Positions 34,485 through 42,564 of a stretch of DNA of 64,000 nucleotides are shown one piece after another. A program made the translations under genes and the position numbers. The first letter of the stretch is position 1; each line of letters opens with the position of its first letter. Origin of the DNA: Spirochaetia bacterium (lineage in GTDB: Bacteria; Spirochaetota; Leptospiria; Leptospirales; Leptonemataceae); NCBI GenBank assembly GCA_021413825.1, contig JAIOPQ010000007.1, forward strand, positions 21,912 to 85,911, in the 5' to 3' direction. The notes under the pieces are model-generated. The model ran no database searches. It was not told the DNA's origin and was given only the letters and a program-made list of their open reading frames with translations.

Positions 34485-36875
34485 CTAGCGCTCGTAAAAT
34501 TTCCCATCACGGAGCCTGGCGGTCTTCATATACTCGATGAATTGAGCGCGGGTCCTTTCACGTTCAAGATGCGGAGCCTGATGATTGTAACGAATTGGAA
34601 ACGCAGTTGCTTCGTTGATTTGCTTTTGCAAGCTTTCAAGTCGAACGCCGAGCTGTTCACGCGAGTTTCTATAATACTCAAGGATCACAGGGTCACCCGA
34701 AGACACTTTTAGGCGAGCCAGGCTTCTTTCGATCTGATCTACTGCATCGAGTGCCAGGAGAATGCCATCCCGATTACCGGCCCGGATAAGTGCCTCAACC
34801 ACAAAATCCGCGTCCTGTTCCACTAGATTGTTTTCGGCCGCTTCAAAAAAAGCCTTTCGATACCTGGGAACACATGCTGCGAGCAATGCTCTGTCCTGAT
34901 CGTCCAGCACGTTTAGGTTTGCAGTGGCAACGATTGCTAACATTGCAAACGACTCATCTGCGACCCAACCGGGCTGGGAGTGCAGTCGCTTCATGTATTC
35001 AATAATTTGGCCGTGAGTTCCCGGTTCGTTGAAATTTCCCAGCGCTGCCAGGGTATTGGCATTGAATTGCTTCACCTTTAAGCGAGCCAGCAGCCCGGGC
35101 ACTGCGTTCCTGTCTTTTTTGAAATTAACAATGATGGCAAAATAATCGTTTCGGGAAAGATTCGCTCTGAAGTATGCTATCTGTTCCGGCGAAAGGGCGG
35201 AATCCGCAATGAGTTTTATTTCATTGAAGGTTATCGATGATTCGGCTCTTGAGCGGATAACGCTGAAGTTTGACGGAATCAGTGGAAGCGCGGCCATTGC
35301 TTCCGGATCTCTGGCAAAGTAAAGAAACGAGCGTGAATAATAAGCCAGAATTTTCTCGAGCTTTACTGCATCCGAATCAGCCTTGTCTATGAAGAGATCG
35401 CTGTAACGTTCGTGAAACGTCCTGTGCAAAAAGTGAGTGTCCCGTGGCACGGCGATTCCAACTGACGCAAGTAGGCCAACGGGGTCAAAGACCGGAATCG
35501 TATTTTCTGTCGGAAGAATTGTGGTGCGGCTCGTAATGTTAGATTTTGCAACGAGTGCCCTGGCCTGCTCGAACCGCATCCAGGGATTGTTCGCTCGCAA
35601 CAGCGCCAGCATTCCTGTCACATACGGTGCGCTAAACGACGTCCCCGAAGATGCGGCCAGCGTCCCACCTGGCAAGAGAGTAGGAACGCCCACGCCCGGG
35701 GCGTAGGTTGCAACCGAACCCCCAAAATTCGAAAACCCCGCCCTTCGGTCTTCTGAGTCGAGGGCACCCACTGAGATTACATATTTGTGCGAAGCGATCG
35801 GCTCATACTCAGCCGAATTCGCACTATTGCCCGCAGCCACAACAATCCAGACGTTCAATCGTTTGGCCATTTCAAATGGACCGTCATAGATTTCGCGGAC
35901 GGTAGTACTTTCTTTCTGAATCCGGCGTACTATTTCTTCGCGCGCACCGAGTGAAACAGAGTCCCGCAGCACCCGCGCATAATCCGTCCCCAGGCTCACA
36001 TTTATAATGGCTGCCTTGAGGGCCATCGCGCGAGCAAGCCCCTCAAGAATGGTTAAGTCATTTGTATAAATCGTTTCATTGATGCGATGAAATCCAATCA
36101 CTTGAATTGGCATGATGCGAATGCCGGGCGCCACACCGGTCAGAATCGAATTTGTTTCGGCGGCCCCTGCAATGCTTGCAACGCGCGTACCGTGGTCGAT
36201 CACGCGAAGTACGTCACCGCCTCGCTTAACCTCGCCATCCTCAAATGTTTCCGAACGATTCAGCACTGAATACGGATGCGTAATGCGATTCCCCCAGGCG
36301 GCCAGCGATGTATCCATACCACTGTCCAGAATCGCAACCAGCACCCCAGCCCCGTTGTCCTTCTTCCAGACTTCCTGAATTCCGTACCGCCGAATGTGCC
36401 AATCGTTTGAGGGAACCCTGGCTTCCTGCTCCTGGCGAACAAAATGGGGATGTGCTTTCTCAACTGATGGCAAAAGGCGAATCCTTTCGAGGAGCGCCTC
36501 CTGTGGTGTGCTCGCATCCAAAGACAAGAGTTGAACCAGCCGAAACGTTGGAACAAAACCCGTCAGGCTTGCGTTTATCCTGGCCGCTTTTAGTTCGGAA
36601 AGCAGAGCTTCTGGATTTTTGCCTTCACGGAGCAAGACCACGAACTCGTCGCGAGCGATCAGCGATCCGGTTTCTGTATCCTTGTAAATTCGAGTCACGG
36701 GTGTTGGAGAAACCACGCCCGGCGAATAAGCGACACGTGGATCAATTTCGTTTTTATCGATGCGAATACTGTTTATATCTTTGCTAAATGTTTCCTTGTA
36801 TGGCGCGGGAATCTTTGAATACGAGGAACAGCTGACGAGGATCAGCAGCGAAAGGAGAATATAAAATTTACTCAT
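34485..36875 (-). CDS. Subtilisin-like (S8) protease lipoprotein
   Basis: This secreted protease of the subtilase family is probably lipid-anchored (MSKFYILLSLLILVSCSSYS, lipobox LVSC). A pro-region with an inhibitor-I9-like pattern (EFVVLLREGKNPEALLSELK) precedes the catalytic domain. The catalytic triad is Asp184 (AILDSGMDTS), His228 (VIDHGTRVASIAG) and Ser413 (SSGTSFSAPYVTGM), with the oxyanion Asn350 (VAAGNSANSA). A C-terminal helical region of about 300 residues looks repeat-like and may bind a partner. ATG 36875 follows a complete signal; ten residues upstream are unlikely to be translated. It is downstream of the outer-membrane barrel gene's terminator, so it must have its own promoter. 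Confidence 0.9.
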   Translation of the reverse strand: MSKFYILLSLLILVSCSSYSKIPAPYKETFSKDINSIRIDKNEIDPRVAYSPGVVSPTPVTRIYKDTETGSLIARDEFVVLLREGKNPEALLSELKAARINASLTGFVPTFRLVQLLSLDASTPQEALLERIRLLPSVEKAHPHFVRQEQEARVPSNDWHIRRYGIQEVWKKDNGAGVLVAILDSGMDTSLAAWGNRITHPYSVLNRSETFEDGEVKRGGDVLRVIDHGTRVASIAGAAETNSILTGVAPGIRIMPIQVIGFHRINETIYTNDLTILEGLARAMALKAAIINVSLGTDYARVLRDSVSLGAREEIVRRIQKESTTVREIYDGPFEMAKRLNVWIVVAAGNSANSAEYEPIASHKYVISVGALDSEDRRAGFSNFGGSVATYAPGVGVPTLLPGGTLAASSGTSFSAPYVTGMLALLRANNPWMRFEQARALVAKSNITSRTTILPTENTIPVFDPVGLLASVGIAVPRDTHFLHRTFHERYSDLFIDKADSDAVKLEKILAYYSRSFLYFARDPEAMAALPLIPSNFSVIRSRAESSITFNEIKLIADSALSPEQIAYFRANLSRNDYFAIIVNFKKDRNAVPGLLARLKVKQFNANTLAALGNFNEPGTHGQIIEYMKRLHSQPGWVADESFAMLAIVATANLNVLDDQDRALLAACVPRYRKAFFEAAENNLVEQDADFVVEALIRAGNRDGILLALDAVDQIERSLARLKVSSGDPVILEYYRNSREQLGVRLESLQKQINEATAFPIRYNHQAPHLERERTRAQFIEYMKTARLRDGKFYER

Positions 36876-36943
36876 AAGAACAACTCGTTCGACGACTAGA
36901 ACCACGAATTCGTTATTCGTCGGAGGCTATCCCGGTTTCATTC

Positions 36944-36972
36944 ACAAAAAAAGCCGCCCTTGCGGGGCGGCT
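36944..36972 (-). terminator. Rho-independent terminator of the outer-membrane protein gene
   Basis: On the minus strand AGCCGCCC, a 5-base loop and GGGCGGCT form an 8-bp GC-rich stem, followed by a run of T residues. It lies 26 bases after the stop codon of the barrel gene. This is a textbook intrinsic terminator and separates that gene from the subtilase gene. Confidence 0.9.
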
Positions 36973-36997
36973 TATCGCATTCAAACGTAAGTTTGAA

Positions 36998-37963
36998 TTA
37001 CATAGCCATTTTGTATCCGAACGTATAGATAGTTCCGGAAAGGTTCTGTGGATATGACACAGCTGGTGCAAAAGTAGGAATGGATCCTTCTGTGTACGTG
37101 TGAGGTTGTCCACCAGAGATGATATGTTCAAATTCGAAGAACAGTTTATCACCGCTTGTGAGTTTTTTCTCAACACCGATCAGGAAGTTGAAACCAATTC
37201 CAGATGCGCGGAATTTAACTTTATCGTAAAGGAGGCCCGCATTGCTTGTGGAAGTTACGAGCGCTCCCGTCGAAGCACTGCGCGAAGTCTTAACAGTTGG
37301 GTAAATTCCAGAACCACCGCGGATCAAGTCTGGTGACTGTGGCTGGTTGTTCATGAAGTTTGCAATCCCGCCCATGTTTGAGCCTTGCAGTGAGAAACCA
37401 CCGCGGAACCAGTTTACACCACCACCAGCGTATACAGAAGCTGCTTCGCCAATGCTAGTTTTGAAACCATAGTAGACTGGAATAACGTGAGATGTGTAAT
37501 CAAAATTCACATTGTACCACTCAACTCCACCGGTTGAAATTCTGGTGTGACCACCTTTGATCTTGCGAGTCAAGTTCAGACCAGCGCGGATAAAAGTATT
37601 TTCCCAGTTCTTCTCATAGAATACTTTGAAAACGCCACCAACCATTGGGCCGCCTTCTTTATTGTTGATCTTTGTCCAACCACCAGTCACTTTTTCAAGT
37701 GCAATGTATTTGTTCTCAGGCTCGATCAGTTTTTGATTCTCTGCTTGTGCAGTTGTCTCGCAGAAACCACCGTTGAACTGATAGGCATTGCAATCCCCTT
37801 TTTGTTGCGTTGGTGAATCCAGACCGTCTACAGTAATTGTTTTGCCAAGGCCTGCCAGGTCAAAGTGCAGTCCAAAACCAAAACCAAGATATGCGCCTTC
37901 TGCTTGTGCCGTTGTGAATGCGACGGCGAACAGGCCAAGGGCCATTAACTTCGCATGTTTCAT
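36998..37963 (-). CDS. Outer-membrane beta-barrel-like protein
   Basis: The product has a signal peptide (MKHAKLMALGLFAVAFTTAQA, cleavage after about 21). The rest is Gly/aromatic-rich with many alternating amphipathic strands, such as AYLGFGFGLHFDLAG, FIRAGLNLTRKIKGGHTRI, VIPVYYGFKTSIGE, SVYAGGGVNWFRGGF, and the end SGTIYTFGYKMAM. This pattern is that of an outer-membrane barrel. Two cysteines (CNAYQFNGGFCETT) may pair in a loop. I do not recognise the family. It has a strong ribosome site (AGGAGAT) and its own terminator, consistent with a well-expressed single gene. A TTGACA on the minus strand at 38055-38060 is a possible -35; I did not find a good -10. Confidence 0.7.
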   Translation of the reverse strand: MKHAKLMALGLFAVAFTTAQAEGAYLGFGFGLHFDLAGLGKTITVDGLDSPTQQKGDCNAYQFNGGFCETTAQAENQKLIEPENKYIALEKVTGGWTKINNKEGGPMVGGVFKVFYEKNWENTFIRAGLNLTRKIKGGHTRISTGGVEWYNVNFDYTSHVIPVYYGFKTSIGEAASVYAGGGVNWFRGGFSLQGSNMGGIANFMNNQPQSPDLIRGGSGIYPTVKTSRSASTGALVTSTSNAGLLYDKVKFRASGIGFNFLIGVEKKLTSGDKLFFEFEHIISGGQPHTYTEGSIPTFAPAVSYPQNLSGTIYTFGYKMAM

Positions 37964-38061
37964 TTGTATCTCCTAAAATCTATGTGGGATGGAAACTTCC
38001 CTCCCCCCCATCCGCCTTAACGGACAGACAGGAAGTTTGGGCCAAAATGACACCTGTCAAA

Positions 38062-38087
38062 CAAAAAAAAAGCGAACCGGAGGCCGG
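38062..38087 (-). terminator. Possible weak terminator after the RNase H gene
   Basis: On the minus strand a short CCGG-CCT-CCGG hairpin is followed by a tract of T residues. The stem is only 4 bp, so this is doubtful. Position after the RNase H gene and before the barrel gene's promoter region is what makes it worth noting. Confidence 0.3.
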
Positions 38088-38149
38088 AAAACGGGGTCGG
38101 TGGCTCGTCTAATGCGATACGCGGGGGCTTTGCTTCGCCCAATCAGACG

Positions 38150-38566
38150 TCATCCGGGAATGCTCGGAGAATCAAGGGCCTCATTGGCCAGGCGGTCTGC
38201 CTCCTTGTTTTCTTCCCTGGGGACATGATTGATCCGCCATTTCAGGGGTTTTAAGAGGGCCAGGACTTCTGCGTGAAGGGGCTTCAACCCCTCATGTTTA
38301 ACCTTGTATTCACCCAGGACCTGCCTGACTACAAGCTGAGAATCCATGCGAATCTCAACCGATTTCGCGTTAAGGGCCTTGAGGCCTCGCAAACCTTCCA
38401 GCAGGGAGCGATACTCGGCCTGTTTATTGTTGCCTGTGCCTGTGGTTTTTGAGATCAAAAGGGCTGGTTCCTCAGTCCCTGCCCGGTAAGCAATCGCCCC
38501 TATCGAGGACGGGCCTGGATTTCCTCTGCAAGCCCCATCGCAATATAGAAGAAAGTCGTAAGACAC
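38150..38566 (-). CDS. Ribonuclease H family protein
   Basis: This RNase HI-fold protein has the four catalytic acids: Asp10 (YCDGACRGNPGPSS), Glu51 (QAEYRSLLEGL), Asp75 (IRMDSQLVV) and Asp124 (ADRLANEAL). It should cleave the RNA strand of RNA-DNA hybrids. The basic protrusion of E. coli RNase HI is missing, as in the archaeal and Bacillus YpdQ/RnhA-like group, and HVPREENKEADRLAN is typical of that group. The start is GTG 38566. The length is 138 aa. The gene is monocistronic as far as can be seen. Confidence 0.88.
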   Translation of the reverse strand: MSYDFLLYCDGACRGNPGPSSIGAIAYRAGTEEPALLISKTTGTGNNKQAEYRSLLEGLRGLKALNAKSVEIRMDSQLVVRQVLGEYKVKHEGLKPLHAEVLALLKPLKWRINHVPREENKEADRLANEALDSPSIPG

Positions 38567-38643
38567 ACGTCAGATTCAACATGCGCGAAACATATGCAAG
38601 GAAAAGTCCTTGAGCAAAGAGAATCGGTTGAATCCACTTGAGA

Positions 38644-39762
38644 ATGCAAACGAGTGCGCCCGGCCGGATTTGTCTATTTGGCGAACATCAAGATTATCTG
38701 GGACTTCCAGTCATCGCAATGGCCGTGAACCTGCGCTTTCACATTGAATTCAAACGCACAGAAAGAAGCGATATTCTAATTCACAAGCCGGACCTGGGTC
38801 CGGACATTTCCGCAGTCGTTGATCCGCACGCAATTGAGCCTGCGGGACCCGACGATTTCTGCTGGGGCATTGCACGCACGCTGATTGAAGAAGGATTTGA
38901 TTTTCCTTTTGGAGGAGAGGCCACCTTTAGATCACGCATTCCACTTCGTGCCGGATGCTCTTCTTCCTCCGCGATGAGTGCTGCATGGATGCGACTGCTC
39001 CTTGAGATTGGAACACATCCGCGCAAGATTGAATACCTCCAATCGCCGGAAAGGATTGCTCACCTGGTCTATAAAGGTGAGAAAGAAAAGTTTCACGGCG
39101 CAGGCGGGATGATGGATCAATATTCATGCTACCTGGGCGGGCTAATCCATGTGTTTCCGGAATCTAAAATCTCTTCCGCGCCAAACGGAGCTGCAGCCTA
39201 CGGAGTGGAATCGCTTTCAAACAAACTGGAAGGAATCATTCTAATAGATTCCGGCGAACCAAAGGATACGCAAGGAGTACTGGGATCAGTCAGCCAGCGT
39301 GCCAGAAAGTCTATCGAGCTGGCGCAATCCGATATAAATGATTTTGATCTCGTGGGTGCCAATGCATCGCAAATAGAATCAACGTTAAGCGACGCAATGA
39401 AAGCAAAAGACCACTGGATAGTCACACTCGACCAACTCAAGAATCGGGATTTGTGCAGACGGGGCCTTGAGATATTTCGCACCGGCCGCGGATTCGATGG
39501 ACTTGGCGCAATGCTGGACGAAGAACATAGAATTCTTTCCCAAACGCTCGGAATTTCAACTCCGCGCATCGACTGGATACTGGATATTGCAAGAAAATCT
39601 GGCGCTGCAGGTGGCAAGATCAATGGTTCTGGCGGAGGGGGCACATGTTTCTGCTACGCACCGGATCCTGAAGCTCGCCAAAATCTATTGAAAGTTTTTG
39701 AGGAAAACGCCATTAGACATTTTAAAGTGAATTCAGACGCAGGTGCCCGCCTTGAAACATAA
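38644..39762 (+). CDS. GHMP family sugar kinase (galactokinase/mevalonate-kinase-like)
   Basis: This GHMP kinase shows three motifs: the opening SAPGRICLFGEHQDYLGLPV (galactokinase-like FGEHQDY), the phosphate loop PLRAGCSSSSAMSAAW, and the C-terminal GGKINGSGGGGTCFCY. Such enzymes phosphorylate galactose, heptose, mevalonate or related alcohols with ATP. The HQDY motif points to a sugar kinase of the galactokinase or D-glycero-manno-heptose kinase type. ATG 38644 was chosen over TTG 38638. No sugar-pathway genes lie adjacent, so the substrate remains open. Confidence 0.85.
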   Translation: MQTSAPGRICLFGEHQDYLGLPVIAMAVNLRFHIEFKRTERSDILIHKPDLGPDISAVVDPHAIEPAGPDDFCWGIARTLIEEGFDFPFGGEATFRSRIPLRAGCSSSSAMSAAWMRLLLEIGTHPRKIEYLQSPERIAHLVYKGEKEKFHGAGGMMDQYSCYLGGLIHVFPESKISSAPNGAAAYGVESLSNKLEGIILIDSGEPKDTQGVLGSVSQRARKSIELAQSDINDFDLVGANASQIESTLSDAMKAKDHWIVTLDQLKNRDLCRRGLEIFRTGRGFDGLGAMLDEEHRILSQTLGISTPRIDWILDIARKSGAAGGKINGSGGGGTCFCYAPDPEARQNLLKVFEENAIRHFKVNSDAGARLET

Positions 39763-39781
39763 ATGCTTTTTGTACTGCCTG

Positions 39782-40486
39782 CTATCGCGTTAAGTAGATT
39801 GCCATGCGTTTCAAGACACCTTCCGGAATTTCATGCATTCCTGGAAATGCAATAAACTCCCCGGAAAGACCAGCATTGCGCAGAAGCTCTTCCAATCGCT
39901 TTGCATTTTCAAACGGTAGAACTGGGTCATACATTCCGTGTGATTGGAAAAACTGAAATCCTGACTTTGCAGGAGCCAGAGCCTTCCACTCTTTCTCACA
40001 AATGAGCGTTCCGGAAAGCAGGACTAGCCCTGCAAATAGTTCAGTGGAACGGAGGAACAAGTCCGTAGCCATCATAGCTCCCTGGCTGAAACCACCTATG
40101 GTAATTTGATTCCGCGCAAACGGAAGTTTATCCACGAGTTCTTCCAGTTTTTCCCGCGCAGACGCAAGACCAGGAGGAACCACCTCTGAAAAAGAAACGT
40201 CCTTTCCGCTAGCAACCAAGCGGGCAAGCTCTTCAGCAACGAGCGGGAACCAGGCGCGTCCGCGCATTCCTGGCGCTATATTAAACTCGATCGGAGCCTG
40301 TGGAAATATCCATGTAGTTCCCGGCCTGGCTTTGACGTGCGCTGCAAGCGGAGCCAGATCAAATGCATTCGCACCAAATCCATGGCAGAGAATTACGCAG
40401 GGACCACCTGCTGCACCCTTGACTTGTAATGCATCAAGGCTGCCGATTTTAACTTGTTCTGGACTCATCGGACCAGAACGAGCCAT
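39782..40486 (-). CDS. Carboxylesterase/phospholipase (alpha/beta hydrolase, APT1-like)
   Basis: The sequence matches small carboxylesterases of the acyl-protein thioesterase/YpfH group. It opens with VILCHGFGANAFDLAPLA, has the nucleophile elbow GGFSQGAMMATDLF (Ser in GFSQG), the acid region QSHGMYDPVLPFENAKRL and the late His in PGMHEIP. The length is 234 aa. It lacks a signal peptide, so it acts in the cytoplasm. The real substrate is unknown; short-chain esters or lysophospholipids are usual. It is divergent from the lipoprotein gene at 40532. Confidence 0.87.
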   Translation of the reverse strand: MARSGPMSPEQVKIGSLDALQVKGAAGGPCVILCHGFGANAFDLAPLAAHVKARPGTTWIFPQAPIEFNIAPGMRGRAWFPLVAEELARLVASGKDVSFSEVVPPGLASAREKLEELVDKLPFARNQITIGGFSQGAMMATDLFLRSTELFAGLVLLSGTLICEKEWKALAPAKSGFQFFQSHGMYDPVLPFENAKRLEELLRNAGLSGEFIAFPGMHEIPEGVLKRMAIYLTR

Positions 40487-40531
40487 AGCGTGAATGCGTC
40501 GCCAGAAAAAGCATCCTGATTCAAATCGTGC

Positions 40532-41743
40532 ATGCGTTCGATTTTATTCTTAATTCTGATTCTAGCGGCCTGTGCTACGCCGCCGGAGATCTATCAATCT
40601 GGAGTCCCGGCAAGCGTTGCACCCGAAGTTGTAAAGGGAGACATTGTATTTCGAATATTCCCTGGAGAACATCCGGAAAACAAACGGATTCACACCTGCT
40701 ACTTGCAACATGGATACGGTGTGCCTTCGATTCTGGCGCAAGCGTCTGCGGCAAAATATGATCGTTTTGTGCGCGCATACTACGGAGACCAACTCATTCC
40801 CGCATTGCTTGCGAGCGCCTGCGGCCAGGTGATACTTGCAGTTCAGGAATCAAACGAAACTAATATACTTGAAATGACAATTCGGACTGAACGATTTTTG
40901 CGGGATACGGTATGCAGCGCCGATCACCCGGGGCAGGTAGCCTGCGCATACATTGGACATTCAAAGGGCGGAGCAGTGGCGTATAACGTTGCCAGGCGTT
41001 GCATGCAAAGAACATCGGAAATGGGGGAGAAATCTTGCGGCAGACTGGGGGAGATTTTCTCAGCAGCGGGTGTGGTTCAGGGTGCTATGCTTACATTCAC
41101 CGCGCTGGGTGCCTACGTGGAACAGAAAAGCGATGCGCAATCTTTCTTATCTGCTGTCCTGGGATTTGGGATGAACCTGGTGTGGGACGTTTATCAGGAG
41201 TACATTCCGGGAAAAACAAATCCAATCTGGGTAGACCTCAGTCCGTTCGCGCCAATGGAAAATGGCAGCCCACTTTATTTGGTTAACAGTGTGCCTTTGC
41301 AAAAATCAGGCTGGCTTAAAGCAGATTTTGCTGCAGCTGCAAGTGACTTTGAGTACAAAGGAGATGGAAAGGACGACCTAAGCGGATGCGGGGATGAATC
41401 GAGTATTTACTCGACTGGTTGTAAAAAATTTGGGGCTGCTTCAGAAGTCTTGCATCGAAATGAATTGAAACCGGCATTTGAGAAGGGTCGCGCAGCAATC
41501 GTGAATGATATCAGATTTGCGCAATTACGAGGAATCCTGGAAGCCATGACCTGGGAGAAACAACAGCGTAGCGATGGACTTGCTGATTTTGAACTCGCAA
41601 TGAATTCGTGTCGCGCTGGATTACTCGTAACTATAAGACCTGCCGTAAAGCGCTGCGCTACGATTCACAACCTGAACCACTGGGCTGCTGCGGGTGGTGG
41701 ACCAGAGATACGAAACGTGATGATTGAAGAGCTCAGTAATTAG
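40532..41743 (+). CDS. Lipoprotein with alpha/beta hydrolase-like fold
   Basis: The N-terminus MRSILFLILILAACATPP is a lipoprotein signal with lipobox LAAC. The mature part resembles a lipase/esterase fold: a strand with CYLQHGYGVPSI, then the nucleophile elbow AYIGHSKGGAVAYNVARRC (GHSKG, a Ser nucleophile), and a late CATIHNLNHWAAAGG with a candidate His. Several cysteines are spaced so that disulfides are possible, as in exported enzymes. It should sit in the periplasm or on the surface. I do not recognise the exact family. It ends four bases inside the convergent FliG-like gene. Confidence 0.65.
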   Translation: MRSILFLILILAACATPPEIYQSGVPASVAPEVVKGDIVFRIFPGEHPENKRIHTCYLQHGYGVPSILAQASAAKYDRFVRAYYGDQLIPALLASACGQVILAVQESNETNILEMTIRTERFLRDTVCSADHPGQVACAYIGHSKGGAVAYNVARRCMQRTSEMGEKSCGRLGEIFSAAGVVQGAMLTFTALGAYVEQKSDAQSFLSAVLGFGMNLVWDVYQEYIPGKTNPIWVDLSPFAPMENGSPLYLVNSVPLQKSGWLKADFAAAASDFEYKGDGKDDLSGCGDESSIYSTGCKKFGAASEVLHRNELKPAFEKGRAAIVNDIRFAQLRGILEAMTWEKQQRSDGLADFELAMNSCRAGLLVTIRPAVKRCATIHNLNHWAAAGGGPEIRNVMIEELSN

Positions 41744-42093
41744 GCCGGTGCAAGCTTCTCATCTGAAGGCACGCCAAAGAAGTGCAGGCCATCCTTGCGA
41801 ATTAGCCCGCGGGCAATGAGGCCTTCCGCAATCAGACACATGCCATTGGCAGCGTCCCGGTTCTTTTCGGCGTCCTCGTCATTTTCCTGGAGCATCATTG
41901 CATGGACAGTTTCGCGCTGTTTCTTGCTCAAAATACCAAGGAGGCTGCCGGACAGCCTTGAGTCTGCGCTCAAAAAAACTCGTGCCAGGACCCGTGGAGG
42001 GGTATTCTGTAGAACATAGAGCAGTGCTAGATTATCAAAGAACAACAGATCATTTGGCTTCTTAACGATGGAAAAGGGTTCTGGACCAGACAT
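41740..42093 (-). CDS. Free-standing FliG C-terminal-like domain protein
   Basis: This 117-aa protein resembles the C-terminal rotor domain of FliG, the flagellar switch protein that touches MotA. The aligned order is LLFFDNLALLYVLQNTPPRVLARVFLSA, SRLSGSLLGILSKKQRETVHAMM and MCLIAEGLIARGLI. This corresponds to FliG-C's FEDLVLLDDRxxQxVLREV, ALKGAxEELREKIxxNMS and the final amphipathic helix with GxI. There is no N- or middle domain. The torque-helix charges are only partly kept. It could compete with, or replace, a rotor subunit in a specialised motor, or be an unrelated helical protein. The assignment is by eye. Confidence 0.55.
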   Translation of the reverse strand: MSGPEPFSIVKKPNDLLFFDNLALLYVLQNTPPRVLARVFLSADSRLSGSLLGILSKKQRETVHAMMLQENDEDAEKNRDAANGMCLIAEGLIARGLIRKDGLHFFGVPSDEKLAPA

Positions 42094-42168
42094 TTAATCC
42101 GTTTTCCTGGTAGCTTGTAGATTAAGAAAATAGTTTTTTTGCCGAATGGAATAGAAAGCGAGGAAACA

Positions 42169-42564
42169 ATGCGCAAATCACTCATCCTAATTCTGGTTCT
42201 CATGGCATCTTCAGCCTTCGCCGAAACGCGACTTTATCAAAGCAACCTCCCGCTTGGCAAGTTCGTTCCTAAGCTGGTGGATGAGCTGGGAAACTCGGGC
42301 TTCCAGTTTTCAGTCAAGAACGTCTATAATGAAGCTCGCGATGGAAAACAGGGATTTGTATTCCTCCTCCAACCGAGAAACAGCGTATGTGAACTGATAT
42401 TCTTAGCGGGAAATGCAAACTCTTCTATGCTGCGCATCCGGACGCAGGATGCAGCAGATTCCACAAGGTTTGAAAAATTCGTGAGCCAGCGTTTACAAAT
42501 GAGAGAAGTAGGCGTTGCGCCCACTCCTGCGCCCGCAGTCGATGCTGGCTGGCCTAAGCCTTGA
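42169..42564 (+). CDS. Small secreted hypothetical protein
   Basis: I do not recognise this product. It has a clean signal peptide (MRKSLILILVLMASSAFA, cleavage after about 18). A mature part of about 115 residues carries two cysteines (one at CELIF) and a Pro/Ala-rich tail (VAPTPAPAVDAGWPKP). The start ATG 42169 has AGGAAA in place, while the upstream ATG would add 10 residues before the signal. Its end overlaps the convergent phosphatase gene by 11 bases. Confidence 0.65.
   Translation: MRKSLILILVLMASSAFAETRLYQSNLPLGKFVPKLVDELGNSGFQFSVKNVYNEARDGKQGFVFLLQPRNSVCELIFLAGNANSSMLRIRTQDAADSTRFEKFVSQRLQMREVGVAPTPAPAVDAGWPKP

Noticed and set aside
36308..36787. Plus-strand frame of 159 codons opposite the subtilase gene
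   Set aside because: It is antisense to the catalytic region of the protease, is Pro/Arg/Ser-rich and shows no recognisable fold.
40532..41743. Reading the GHSKGG lipoprotein as a toxin or effector
   Set aside because: The Ser elbow is common to many hydrolases and no immunity gene, secretion signal other than the lipobox, or effector motif is present.
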